From: an uncultured Prevotellaceae bacterium
GTDB lineage: Bacteria; Bacteroidota; Bacteroidia; Bacteroidales; Bacteroidaceae
Direction of reading: 5' to 3'
Length of the DNA stretch: 64,000 nucleotides
Assembly (NCBI GenBank): GCA_900315075.1
Contig: OMXV01000013.1
Coordinates: 23,278-87,277, forward strand
Positions 35,690 to 44,860 of this stretch are shown here, one piece after another. How positions within the stretch are numbered: the first letter of the stretch is position 1; the number at the start of each line of letters is the position of its first letter. The translations under genes and the position numbers were made by a program. The notes under the pieces were generated by a model that saw only the letters and a list, made by a program, of their open reading frames with translations, searched no databases and had not been told where the DNA came from.

Positions 35690-36802
35690 TTACTCTTTTA
35701 GCAGATGATAATAGACGGGCTGATAATCTTTTTCCACAAGTTCGGGGTGGAATATCGCAACAAAGTCTTTCAACAGCACATCAGGTTGCACCGGTGAAAT
35801 TTCATAATAGGGTGTCTGTTTCATGTTACAGTAAATCACCCGATGATTCTTGTATGCATCAAACAACTCGTTTCGCTGTTCGCTGCTTTTTAGTGCTTCG
35901 TAGGAAAAGTCACCTTGATAGCTATTAAGAATACGCCAGTAGTCGGCTTTAGCAGCAAGTGAATACATCTTCTCAAACTCGAAATCCTCACCGGCCGTTT
36001 CCTCATCGTTGACGACATAGTCGGCACCTGCATCCCTGAAGATTTGTGCTAGATAATTTTTCCCACCCACGGCATGCCATGAGCCACTATGCATCTCGCC
36101 GCTGAATACAGTAGGACGTTTTTCTACTTTGGCCGCTTTCGCCTTCAATTCATTGTATCGCTGTTCGATACCGGCAAATATTTCATTGGCCTCTTTCTCC
36201 TTGCCAATAAACATACCAACAAACTTTATCCATTCTGCCTGACCTAAAGGGTCGAGTTCCTTATACCCTAAATGTGGCACAAGTGTGATGCCAGTTTCCT
36301 TGATAGGCTCATATCCACCACGCTTGAAAGGCGAGATAAAGATGACGTCGGGATTGGCTGCTACCACCATCTCTGTATCAAAATTACCCTCCATGCCGAT
36401 TTTGACAATCTTACCATCCTCGACACGCTGAAGGATATCTTTGTCGAACAAGTTCTTGGTACCAGTGATTCCTGTCACCTTGTCGTGAGCATTAAGAATC
36501 GTGAAATTAGAGAGTTGCAGCATCGTCATACAGATGGTTCTATCGATAGGAACCTTCACTTTTGTGTAACCCTCAGGTACATCGGCATCGTCATTGCTAA
36601 CGAGTGCGAAATGGTCGTTCTCACCCACATCGACAAGTCTGACGCCATCTGCTTCGCGCACGGCAAACCCTGTGGCATACTTGACTGTTACCTCAGCAGT
36701 GATGCTGTCGTTGGTTTCATCAGTTTTAGTAGTTTTCCCATTTTTGCATGCAGAAGTGCAAAACAGGATGGCGATAGCCATAAGATAAAATACTTTTTTC
36801 AT
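35690..36802 (-). CDS. btuF: BtuF-like periplasmic substrate-binding lipoprotein
   Basis: A 370-aa class-III binding protein of the BtuF/FecB kind. The lipoprotein signal is MKKVFYLMAIAILFCTSAC followed by KNGKTTKTDE; there is no acidic run right after the cysteine, so it is probably retained in the periplasm. Family segments are VVAANPDVIFISPFKRGGYE (about 142-161), FSGEMHSGSWHAVGGKNYLA and DAGADYVVNDEETAGEDFEF. Its start overlaps the stop of the upstream TonB receptor (ATGA). With the BtuC-like permease it forms two of the three parts of a B12-type ABC importer. Confidence 0.88.
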   Translation of the reverse strand: MKKVFYLMAIAILFCTSACKNGKTTKTDETNDSITAEVTVKYATGFAVREADGVRLVDVGENDHFALVSNDDADVPEGYTKVKVPIDRTICMTMLQLSNFTILNAHDKVTGITGTKNLFDKDILQRVEDGKIVKIGMEGNFDTEMVVAANPDVIFISPFKRGGYEPIKETGITLVPHLGYKELDPLGQAEWIKFVGMFIGKEKEANEIFAGIEQRYNELKAKAAKVEKRPTVFSGEMHSGSWHAVGGKNYLAQIFRDAGADYVVNDEETAGEDFEFEKMYSLAAKADYWRILNSYQGDFSYEALKSSEQRNELFDAYKNHRVIYCNMKQTPYYEISPVQPDVLLKDFVAIFHPELVEKDYQPVYYHLLKE

Positions 36803-38874
36803 TTGAATTTTACTTTTAGTCCCATTACCACCATGCGACCTGGTGTATAGAGGGCATATTTACGGTTGGAGGAGTCGATGCGTCGATCGACACGGTCGAA
36901 GAGATTGTCGATACCTAAACTTGGTTCGAAGAATGCCCATTTCACAAGGTCGAACGAATGGGTGGTATGGAGATTCCAGATGCCAAAGCCGGGAGCATCC
37001 TCATAGTCAGGATAGTAGGTCTTTGACTGTATCCTACCATTCAGGTTTACATTCAGCGCATAATGCCGCCATGCGTGATGATAGTTGGCTGCGATTGTGC
37101 CACTGTTGCGGATACTGCGCTCTAAGACGGTCCATTTTTCTCCGCTGTGCGTCTTGGCCATCGTATAAACATAATTGGCAGAGAGATTGAAACCTGGGAA
37201 GAGATTTGCAGAGACATTCACCTGCATACCTTTTACATCACCCTTGTCGCTGTTTTGATAGAGAGAATATCTTTCAAGTTTTGCTGCCTGATCGGTGGTC
37301 ATCTCAGGAAACTCATTCTGAAGCATCGCCAATGAGGCATCGTCAACATCAATATTTTTCCTCACCACCATGTCATTGATACGGTTCATATATCCTGTCA
37401 ACGAGATGGCGAGCATCTGCGTGCGATATTCTGCATTGAGCGAGAGATAATGACTCTTTTCGGGTGAAAGGTCCTGGTTGCCAAAGATAATCTGTGGTTT
37501 TCCACGATTGACCGAGAAATAATGATAATAGAGTTCATCAAGTCCGGGAGCACGGAATCCTGCAGAATAGGTAGCGCGCACATTGATAGGACCAGTGGAA
37601 TACATCAGCGTTGCTTTCGGAGTGAAGTGATTACCGAAGGCCTTATGATAGTCATAACGTGTTCCGAGTGTGGCGGTAATGGTGGAATTTCCTACGGAGA
37701 AACGCTGTTCGTGCTGTGCAAAGAATGCCAGAATATACGATTCTTGGTTGATGTTTCCCGACGATGCCACGAGTTTGTCAAGTCGCCAGTCGTTTCCAAT
37801 GATGGTTGTTCCTTGTGGAAGTATTCCCAGAATAGCTTTGATTTGTCGGTCTATGCTTCGCTGGTTTTTCGACTGCACATAGTCGCCAACTTTATAATTT
37901 GCCGTCTCGACATCATATTCCTTTCCATATCGGAAACGGTCGATGGTGTAATCTACCTGCAAGGAGTTTCTTGCATCGAATTTATAGATAGTCCCCACGT
38001 TCCACCTCAAGCCTTTGTAGCGCATCTCGTAGTCGGTACCACCAGTGATATCTTCACGAGTCTCAGGACGGTCGGTGATTTTATAAGAGTATCCTATACC
38101 TGCGTTCAGCGCTAACTGTTGATTGGGGGCATAGGTGAATTTCTGCTCAAAAACATTCGACTGATAACCAGTAAAGAAAGGAGCGATGGTAGGCTGTGTC
38201 TCTGTGTCAGAGCCTTTCTTGTATTCAAGACCAGTAGTCTGATAACTATCGGCCTGATCGTGTGAAAAAGAGGTGTAGGAACCAAAGCCTTTGTTGTAGA
38301 AGTCGAGCGAGACAGCCTCTGTCAATTGTCCATGTCCCGATACACGGGTATCGGAGGTCAAGGAAACAAGTTGCTGGGTTGGCTGCTCTGTAATAATATT
38401 GATGACACCCGCAATGGCATCAGAACCATAAAGCGACGAGGCTGCTCCATCGAGCACTTCGATACGTTTGACGCGTGCCATATTGATGCGGTTGAGATCG
38501 ACATTATTGGATATGTCGCCTGAGAGTTTCTGTCCGTTGATGAGTATAAGGATGTATTTGTTCCCCAATCCATTCATCCTCAGAAATGTACCCATAGAAT
38601 TGGGGGCCATCGAAACTTGCGGCATCATCCTTGTGAGTGCCGCATCAAAAGTGGTAATTCCTTGCTCCTGGATTTCTCTGCTTGAGAGCACGCGAACAGG
38701 GGTGGCAGTAGATTTCAGGCGCTGATGATGTCCTGAACCTGTCACCACCACAGGGTTCATATTATAAGTGCGGCTCGTGAGTGACGAGTCGCTATGTTCC
38801 ATCTTGTGGATTTGAGAGAAAGCGGCACTCCCCGAGAGGAGTGCCACTATGAGAATGATAAATCGGGGATTCAT
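36799..38874 (-). CDS. TonB-dependent outer-membrane receptor (BtuB-like), second of the operon
   Basis: A 691-aa receptor with signal peptide, plug and 22-strand barrel. Plug motifs: VVVTGSGHHQRLKSTATPVR, then GNKYILILINGQKLSGDISN and ASSLYGSDAIAGVINIITEQ. The protein ends in a normal barrel terminus (VVMGLKVKFK). It has no N-terminal carboxypeptidase-like domain, so it is BtuB/siderophore-type rather than SusC-type. It is in the cobalamin-riboswitch operon between the exported CbiK-like protein and BtuF, so a corrinoid or other tetrapyrrole or cobalt complex is the likely substrate. Confidence 0.88.
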   Translation of the reverse strand: MNPRFIILIVALLSGSAAFSQIHKMEHSDSSLTSRTYNMNPVVVTGSGHHQRLKSTATPVRVLSSREIQEQGITTFDAALTRMMPQVSMAPNSMGTFLRMNGLGNKYILILINGQKLSGDISNNVDLNRINMARVKRIEVLDGAASSLYGSDAIAGVINIITEQPTQQLVSLTSDTRVSGHGQLTEAVSLDFYNKGFGSYTSFSHDQADSYQTTGLEYKKGSDTETQPTIAPFFTGYQSNVFEQKFTYAPNQQLALNAGIGYSYKITDRPETREDITGGTDYEMRYKGLRWNVGTIYKFDARNSLQVDYTIDRFRYGKEYDVETANYKVGDYVQSKNQRSIDRQIKAILGILPQGTTIIGNDWRLDKLVASSGNINQESYILAFFAQHEQRFSVGNSTITATLGTRYDYHKAFGNHFTPKATLMYSTGPINVRATYSAGFRAPGLDELYYHYFSVNRGKPQIIFGNQDLSPEKSHYLSLNAEYRTQMLAISLTGYMNRINDMVVRKNIDVDDASLAMLQNEFPEMTTDQAAKLERYSLYQNSDKGDVKGMQVNVSANLFPGFNLSANYVYTMAKTHSGEKWTVLERSIRNSGTIAANYHHAWRHYALNVNLNGRIQSKTYYPDYEDAPGFGIWNLHTTHSFDLVKWAFFEPSLGIDNLFDRVDRRIDSSNRKYALYTPGRMVVMGLKVKFK

Positions 38875-38877
38875 AAA

Positions 38878-38966
38878 TGAGGATTGAGGGTTGACAGTTG
38901 AGATTTAGAACCGCAACAGTGTTGCGGCATAGTAGGAAACTCCTAACTTCTAACTCCTAACTTCTA
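38878..38966. repeat. Repeat cluster with 17-bp palindrome, second copy
   Basis: The gap between the cbiK-like gene and the second receptor gene holds GATTGAGGGTTGA-type units, then the perfect palindrome 38911-38927 (arms CCGCAACA / TGTTGCGG around a central G), then two copies of a CTCCTAACTTCTAA unit. The palindrome is the partner of 3709-3725. The cluster lies inside an operon transcribed on the minus strand, so it would be part of the mRNA. Confidence 0.7.
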
Positions 38967-40073
38967 TTACTCTGGATTCTTTGAGTGGTAGTAGTCAAGT
39001 GGCTCACCGGCAATGGCCTCGCGGGTATGTTTCATCCACACCTGACGGATAGAGGGCAATTCGAGCAATCCCTTCTCTATCATGGTTGAATTGTCGCAGG
39101 TATAGCCCATGTGGCTGAAATACATCTTCCAGCTTGTATCCTCTACCTCACCTTCTTCATTTGGAGTGAACTTAGTGCCATCCCAGTTGTCGTCATCGTC
39201 GCCAGCCATGTCGTTGTGTCCATGGTCGCCATCGATAGACATAAGTGGATGACAATACACCTTACCACTTGTAATGCCGGCTTCAATCATACGACGGTGT
39301 ACATGAGTCTTGAAATTCTCCATCATATCAACAGTTCCCACAAAGTAGTTTTTGTTGAACTTCTGAAGAGCTTCCTCGAGCTGGGTGTAACGAACATTGG
39401 CTTTGTAGGTATCGTAGGAGTCTGGGTTACCATGTCCCATAAATGCCACAACACCTTCAGCAGCCTTACCAGCATAGAGGGTATTCAACTGAGCAGCCAC
39501 TTCGTTGACGTCTTTCTCAGCATCCTGCAACAGAGGCACACCCAGTTTCAGCACTACATTCGACAGGTATCTGTCATCGATGTCGCCATTGGCATTGTTG
39601 GCGAAGTCCTTGATATAGTTAATCACGCGGGTATATTCCTCACCGGGGATTACTTGCAACGACTGTACGACAATTTCTGAATACTTCACGCCATCCTGTG
39701 CAAAAGCAGTGAGCCAGAATGGAGGTGCATAGAAGTTGCGTGGTGCCACATTCTCACCAGCAGCAGCACGGTTGATACAAATAGCCGATGAGAATGACAG
39801 GAATACATCGTAGTCTGGGAAAGCTGTCTTGTAAGCATCCACCGTGGCATCGAAGGCATCGTATGCCTGCTGCCATGTACTACCGAAAGCCACAAGCAGA
39901 ATGGCTTTGTTGTGTTTCTTCTGGCTCTTTACTGTTTTGTTGACAGCTTCCTGATAAACAGTGTAGTTGTTGTTGATTTTGTCGTCGTCATCATCATCGC
40001 TACATGCAACGAAGTTCAGTGACACACAGATTGCCAACATGGCAATCATGATTGATTTAATCTTGTTCATCAT
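38967..40073 (-). CDS. cbiK: CbiK-like cobaltochelatase as a surface-type lipoprotein
   Basis: A 368-aa protein whose residues 55-350 match the CbiK (sirohydrochlorin cobaltochelatase) family: KAILLVAFGSTWQQAYDAFD (57-76), VVAFMGHGNPDSYDTY (208-223) and IDGDHGHNDMAGDD (280-293). Likely metal-centre residues are His214, Asp249 (Glu in enzymes I know) and His284. Unlike cytoplasmic CbiK it has a lipoprotein signal with Cys24, followed by SDDDDDDK (25-32). This matches the SDDDD-type surface-export signal described for Bacteroides. It starts 17 nt before the stop of the upstream receptor gene. It could be a surface chelatase or demetallase, or a corrinoid/haem-binding protein; the family is firm, the role is inference. 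Confidence 0.88.
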   Translation of the reverse strand: MMNKIKSIMIAMLAICVSLNFVACSDDDDDDKINNNYTVYQEAVNKTVKSQKKHNKAILLVAFGSTWQQAYDAFDATVDAYKTAFPDYDVFLSFSSAICINRAAAGENVAPRNFYAPPFWLTAFAQDGVKYSEIVVQSLQVIPGEEYTRVINYIKDFANNANGDIDDRYLSNVVLKLGVPLLQDAEKDVNEVAAQLNTLYAGKAAEGVVAFMGHGNPDSYDTYKANVRYTQLEEALQKFNKNYFVGTVDMMENFKTHVHRRMIEAGITSGKVYCHPLMSIDGDHGHNDMAGDDDDNWDGTKFTPNEEGEVEDTSWKMYFSHMGYTCDNSTMIEKGLLELPSIRQVWMKHTREAIAGEPLDYYHSKNPE

Positions 40074-42198
40074 TTTGTCTTGAATTTAAGTTAGATTTAT
40101 AAGTATTATTAAGTTTCTTTCCTTGGTTGAATCGAACGGTAAACGAAGCATAAACCGTACGGCCGGGCGTTGTCGTACCGAGGTGCAGTCCATGAGGAGT
40201 GCGGTCGCAATAGTTGAGGATATTGTCGATTCCTGCCTCCACCCTCCATGTCACTTTCTTCGAGTGTCCGATGTCGTGTGTCGTAGCCACTCGCCATATC
40301 TGGTATCCTTTTCCGTTACCATCAATCTGATAGTAGCGCTTGCTTGACATTCGGCCATAGATTCCAAGTCCGAGGCGATAATCTGTAGTGAACTTATGAT
40401 TCCATGTTGCGAAACAGTTGGCCTTATGGTGAGCCATGCCATCGATGACCACCTCTTTGATTTTATCGTGAGTGGTATCGTAGCTATTGGCATCTGTATC
40501 CAAATAACTATAGCCAGCTCCAAATGCGAACTCCTTCCAAGAATAGCTGAGGTTGACATCCACTCCATAAGTCTTAGCATCCTCAATGTTCTGATACTGT
40601 CGTGTCTTCACAGGGTCATATTGCAGGATGTATTCATCAGGAGCCTGATAGTTGGGTATGGTCACCAATGCTATCATATCTTTCACTTTGTTGTAATAGG
40701 CCGACACCGTAACGCTGAGCCCATTCCATGTGTATTCCCCACTGAGTGAGAAATAGTTGCTGGACTGCGGTTTCAAGTCTTTGTTTCCTAAATAGAGATA
40801 GGTGCCACTCATCTGTCGCACATAGCGGTAGAAGAGTTCACGGATGGCAGGAGTTTTGAAGCCCTGGCTCCATGTTGCCCTGATGCGCCATGGATTTCCT
40901 GGTTTGAGCATCGCCGAGACCTTGGGTGTGAGTTTTGTACCAAACTGTTCATTCACATTCAGCCTCAATCCGGCAGTGATATTCAGCCAGGGTATCAAGT
41001 TGAACTCATCCTGCACATAAGCAGCTCCAGTCCAATCGGAAGCTTTTCCTCCATCCACCCTTGTGGGAGCCTTGAGCCAATCGTAACGATATTCCAGTCC
41101 TGCGCTGAGTCGATTCTCTGCCGGCAGTGTAAAGACGCCCTTCAAGTTAGCCATTGTACGCTGCTGGTCACTCTGCAGTTCCTTCTGGTCGGGCAGATAA
41201 GGGAAATAAGGATAATAGATGGTCCCGGCACTTTTCTCATAGTCCTCTACTAATGTCGTGGCGGTATAATAATAGTAGTAAGCATGGCGGTTCCAATCCA
41301 CATCCAGCGAAATGTAATCTGTTTTGTTGCATTTCCATTTCCCGCCTACCGATGCCGAACCGTTGTGATATTCCATATCCCATGTCTTCACGTCATAATG
41401 CGGGTATTTGCCACTCACACGGTAAATACGTTTCCAGTAGGTACTCCCGTCGGCATACAGTTCGAGGTTATCAGTCGGTGTATAGGTCAATCGCTCTGCC
41501 ACCTGCCAGTTTGTATGGCGGTTGACAGTTTTGTTTCGCGAGTCATAGATAGGTGGTTCCGACCCCTCTGTATGCTCGGTGGCGGTATTTTGCCAACCGT
41601 CGGAGTGCTGCAGTTGGAAATTGGTATATGAACTAACTTTACCATATTTCAGTGCAAGGCCGTTGTGCTGTCGCACATCTCCATAGCTCCCCACCCGTGT
41701 GGTATTCTCAACCAAGAGTCCCTCATCATGGTGTTTTTTGGTAATGATGTTCACCACTCCAGCAATGGCATCAGAGCCATACAAAGCACTCGACGCACCC
41801 TTTACGATCTCGATTTTCTCAATATTCTGAGGGTCGATGAGCGAAAGGTCGTTCTGTCCACCCACATCGCCATGGATTCGCTTGCCGTCGATTAATATAA
41901 GTATATACGAATTGCCCAGTCCATTGAGTTGCATCTGCGAACCCATATCGTCTTGGCTAAAGGCAAACGAGGCTGTCAGTCCGCCGAGGATATCCTCGAT
42001 GCTCTTTCCTGCATAGTTGCGCAGCATTTTGCCGGTAATGACCTCAGTCTGCACAGGTGCATCCTGCAACAAGTGCTGCGTACCAGTACCTGTCACCACG
42101 ACTTCTTTAAGGCTGTCGGAAAGCGAGACATCATTCTGCGCCCCGACAGACATCGCTGCGCATAGAGCCAGCAAAACTACTGTCAGTCTTAACTTCAT
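40057..42198 (-). CDS. btuB: TonB-dependent outer-membrane receptor (BtuB-like), first gene after the cobalamin riboswitch
   Basis: A 713-aa receptor with a signal peptide (to AMSVGA) and plug domain (VVVTGTGTQHLLQDAPVQTE, then GNSYILILIDGKRIHGDVGG and ASSALYGSDAIAGVVNIITK), followed by the barrel. The last barrel strand is YASFTVRF, but the frame continues for about 20 more residues (NQGKKLNNTYKSNL and on), an unusual hydrophilic tail that overlaps the next gene by 17 nt. It is the first gene behind a cobalamin riboswitch, which makes B12 or a B12 precursor the expected cargo. It is not SusC-type. Confidence 0.92.
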   Translation of the reverse strand: MKLRLTVVLLALCAAMSVGAQNDVSLSDSLKEVVVTGTGTQHLLQDAPVQTEVITGKMLRNYAGKSIEDILGGLTASFAFSQDDMGSQMQLNGLGNSYILILIDGKRIHGDVGGQNDLSLIDPQNIEKIEIVKGASSALYGSDAIAGVVNIITKKHHDEGLLVENTTRVGSYGDVRQHNGLALKYGKVSSYTNFQLQHSDGWQNTATEHTEGSEPPIYDSRNKTVNRHTNWQVAERLTYTPTDNLELYADGSTYWKRIYRVSGKYPHYDVKTWDMEYHNGSASVGGKWKCNKTDYISLDVDWNRHAYYYYYTATTLVEDYEKSAGTIYYPYFPYLPDQKELQSDQQRTMANLKGVFTLPAENRLSAGLEYRYDWLKAPTRVDGGKASDWTGAAYVQDEFNLIPWLNITAGLRLNVNEQFGTKLTPKVSAMLKPGNPWRIRATWSQGFKTPAIRELFYRYVRQMSGTYLYLGNKDLKPQSSNYFSLSGEYTWNGLSVTVSAYYNKVKDMIALVTIPNYQAPDEYILQYDPVKTRQYQNIEDAKTYGVDVNLSYSWKEFAFGAGYSYLDTDANSYDTTHDKIKEVVIDGMAHHKANCFATWNHKFTTDYRLGLGIYGRMSSKRYYQIDGNGKGYQIWRVATTHDIGHSKKVTWRVEAGIDNILNYCDRTPHGLHLGTTTPGRTVYASFTVRFNQGKKLNNTYKSNLNSRQNDEQD

Positions 42199-42253
42199 CT
42201 CAAAAGTCTTGCTATACGCTAACGTTTATTCCTGAACGCGCGTCGAATACACT

Positions 42254-42420
42254 ATTATGGCAGGTCTTCTGACTTTCCCCTATCTGCCCTACCTTCCCGA
42301 CCCATGGTCAGTGGCGTTATACAAGCAGACACACAACGAGGATTACAGCTGCAGGTACAGTTCCGGACTCTCACCGGATTCCCTTGCATCTGATGGCTAC
42401 AGCCCCCAGATTTCCAATTG
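42254..42420 (-). promoter_or_regulatory. Cobalamin riboswitch
   Basis: Read on the minus strand, this leader carries the AdoCbl aptamer landmarks in order. First come GGGAATCCGGTGAGAGTCCG and ACTGTACCTGCAGCTGTAATCC-like core sequence (about 42335-42383). A GCCACTG segment follows, and last comes the B12 box GTCAGAAGACCTGCC (42259-42273 complement). Only about 55 nt separate the aptamer from the receptor start codon, so control is probably by blocking translation. It governs the transport operon btuB-cbiK-receptor-btuF-btuC. Confidence 0.95.
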
Positions 42421-42426
42421 TGCGTG

Positions 42427-42460
42427 CAAAGGTACTACTTATTTTTGTAAACGCAACAAA
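42427..42460 (-). promoter_or_regulatory. Predicted promoter of the riboswitch operon
   Basis: On the minus strand TACCTTTG (42427-42434 complement) fits the -7 box. Upstream are GTTG at 19 nt and TTTG at 22 nt spacing. The predicted transcript would begin just at the 5' edge of the cobalamin aptamer, which supports both calls. Confidence 0.65.
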
Positions 42461-42492
42461 AACAGTGAAAAAGTTGGTTGGAAGTACATTTT

Positions 42493-42527
42493 AAAAAGAA
42501 CCCAATGCTATCACAGCATCGGGTTTC
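42493..42527 (-). terminator. Terminator downstream of glnN
   Basis: On the minus strand the stem CCCGATGCT / AGCATTGGG (one G-T pair) with a 5-nt loop is followed by TTCTTTTT. It lies about 80 nt after the glnN stop and just before the riboswitch operon promoter. A second hairpin (TGTGGG-TTTT-CCCACA, 42576-42591) sits directly at the glnN stop. Confidence 0.75.
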
Positions 42528-42606
42528 CTTGCAAACTTTAAACAACCAAAAAAGGATAGTTGTCTGAATAATTTCTGTGGGTTTTCCCACAAAGCTAACA
42601 CCTAAC

Positions 42607-44823
42607 TTATCTAATAAACAGTAACTCTCGGTATTTGGGCAATGGCCAGAGAGAGTCATCAACGATAAGTTCGAGTTTGTCTATCTCATAACGTATATCG
42701 TCGAGTTTTGGTTCCACGGTGTCGTGATAGGCGATGGCCTTCTGATGCTCATCCTCTATTTTATTAGCCTGTCTGCGGGCATTGACGAGGTCCTCCACCA
42801 TCTGCTCTATAGCACTGGTACGCTCAGCAATCTCCTCAATAAGTTTGATATTGCGCTCACTGAGTTTCATGGCTTTGTTCTTGTCAAAGATATCGGCCAT
42901 ATTCTCCACATTGTTCAGCAGCGCGCTCTGATAGCGAGTAGCCACAGGGATAATATGATTCATAGAGAGGTCGCCGAGCACACGAGCCTCAATCTGTATC
43001 TTCTTTGTGTAGGTTTCCCACTTCACCTCATTACGTGCCTCCAGTTCCTTCTTTGTCATGACACCAAGACTCTCAAACATCTGTACGCTCTCAGGATCGA
43101 GATAACGTTCAAAGATTTTCGGACATGACTTCTCCACATCGAGTCCACGCTTGGCAGCCTCTTCCACCCACTCGTCACTGTAGCCATTACCATCGAAGCG
43201 GATAGGTTTGCATGTCTTAATATCATCGCGCAGAATATCGATAATAGCATGGAAAGTGGCACTATGCTCTGTACCCTCAAACGTCTTGGCTGTTTCAGCA
43301 ATACGTGCATCCACACGTTTTTTGAAACTGACAAGCGCTTCGGCGACTGCCGAATTAAGGGCAATCATTGCAGATGCACAGTTGGCCTCAGAACCTACAG
43401 CACGGAACTCAAACCTGTTGCCCGTGAATGCGAATGGACTGGTGCGGTTGCGGTCGGTATTGTCGATGAGCAGTTCTGGAATCTCAGGAATATCCATTTT
43501 CATTCCCTGCTTGCCATCCATGGCAAGGATATTCTCCCTGTCGGCTTTTTCAATATGGTCGAGCAATTCGGTCAACTGCTTACCAAGGAACGACGAGATG
43601 ATGGCTGGCGGTGCCTCGTTGGCTCCCAGACGGTGAGCATTGGTGGCCGACATAATACTGGCCTTCAACAGTCCATTATGACGATATACGCCCATCAATG
43701 TCTCAACAATAAAGGTTGCAAAGCGCAGATTTTGCTCAGGTGTTTTCCCTGGTGCATGGAGCAGTATGCCATTGTCTGTACTTAGCGACCAGTTGTTGTG
43801 CTTGCCACTACCATTGATTCCTGCAAAAGGCTTTTCGTGAAGCAACACCCGGAAACCATGCTTACGAGCCACGCGTTTCATCACCGACATCAGCAACATG
43901 TTGTGGTCAACAGCCAGATTGGTATCCTCGAAAATAGGAGCCAGTTCAAACTGGTTGGGTGCCACCTCGTTGTGACGTGTCTTGCAAGGGATGCCAAGTT
44001 CCAAGGCAACTATTTCAAGTTCTCTCATAAATGCTGCCACACGTTCGGGAATACTGCCAAAGTAGTGGTCGTCCATCTGCTGGTTTTTGGCTGAGTCGTG
44101 CCCCATGAGTGTGCGCCCTGTAAGCAGCAAGTCAGGACGTGCAGCATAGAGACCTTCATCAACGAGGAAATACTCCTGCTCCCATCCCAGATTAGAGGTT
44201 ACTTTTTTCACAGAGGGGTCGAAGTAGTGGCATACCTCTGTTGCTGCCACATTCACTGCATGTAGCGCTCTCAGCAACGGAGCTTTGTAATCGAGAGCCT
44301 CGCCACTGTAGGAAATAAACACAGTAGGGATACAAAGTGTGTCGTCGATAATAAACACAGGAGATGTGGGGTCCCATGCCGAATAGCCACGAGCCTCAAA
44401 GGTAGAGCGTATACCGCCTGAAGGGAACGATGAGGCATCGGGTTCTTGCTGCACCAGCAGTTTTCCCGTGAATTCCTCCACCATGCCACCTTTGCCATCG
44501 TGTTCGATAAATGAGTCATGTTTCTCGGCAGTTCCCTCTGTCAAAGGCTGGAACCAATGTGTATAATGTGTGACACCCTGTTCTGTAGCCCACTGTTTCA
44601 TACCCTCGGCCACAGCGTCTGCCACCTTGCGGTCCAGATGTGCCCCATTGTCCATCACATCTACCATTTTCTCATAGACACTCTTTGGCAGATACTTATA
44701 CATTTTCTCACGGTTAAAGACCTTTTTTCCAAAATAGCTTGCTGGTCTGTCACTTGGTGCTTTTACGTCGAGTGGTTTTTTCTTGAAAGCCTCTCCGACT
44801 ACCTGAAATCTTAATGTCTCCAT
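42607..44823 (-). CDS. glnN: Glutamine synthetase type III
   Basis: GSIII makes glutamine from glutamate, ammonia and ATP as a large double-ring oligomer. The 738-aa length and the motifs are those of the type III family: METLRFQVVGEAFKKKPLDV at the start, the CKTRHNEVAPNQFELAPIFE segment (about residue 281), and GINGSGKHNNWSLSTDNG (about 336-353). This form is the main glutamine synthetase of Bacteroidales. It is the last gene of the gltB-gltD-dapF-dapL-glnN run and is followed by a terminator. Confidence 0.97.
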   Translation of the reverse strand: METLRFQVVGEAFKKKPLDVKAPSDRPASYFGKKVFNREKMYKYLPKSVYEKMVDVMDNGAHLDRKVADAVAEGMKQWATEQGVTHYTHWFQPLTEGTAEKHDSFIEHDGKGGMVEEFTGKLLVQQEPDASSFPSGGIRSTFEARGYSAWDPTSPVFIIDDTLCIPTVFISYSGEALDYKAPLLRALHAVNVAATEVCHYFDPSVKKVTSNLGWEQEYFLVDEGLYAARPDLLLTGRTLMGHDSAKNQQMDDHYFGSIPERVAAFMRELEIVALELGIPCKTRHNEVAPNQFELAPIFEDTNLAVDHNMLLMSVMKRVARKHGFRVLLHEKPFAGINGSGKHNNWSLSTDNGILLHAPGKTPEQNLRFATFIVETLMGVYRHNGLLKASIMSATNAHRLGANEAPPAIISSFLGKQLTELLDHIEKADRENILAMDGKQGMKMDIPEIPELLIDNTDRNRTSPFAFTGNRFEFRAVGSEANCASAMIALNSAVAEALVSFKKRVDARIAETAKTFEGTEHSATFHAIIDILRDDIKTCKPIRFDGNGYSDEWVEEAAKRGLDVEKSCPKIFERYLDPESVQMFESLGVMTKKELEARNEVKWETYTKKIQIEARVLGDLSMNHIIPVATRYQSALLNNVENMADIFDKNKAMKLSERNIKLIEEIAERTSAIEQMVEDLVNARRQANKIEDEHQKAIAYHDTVEPKLDDIRYEIDKLELIVDDSLWPLPKYRELLFIR

Positions 44824-44860
44824 AATTGTATTATTATTGTTAATATGAATTTTTTAGTCG

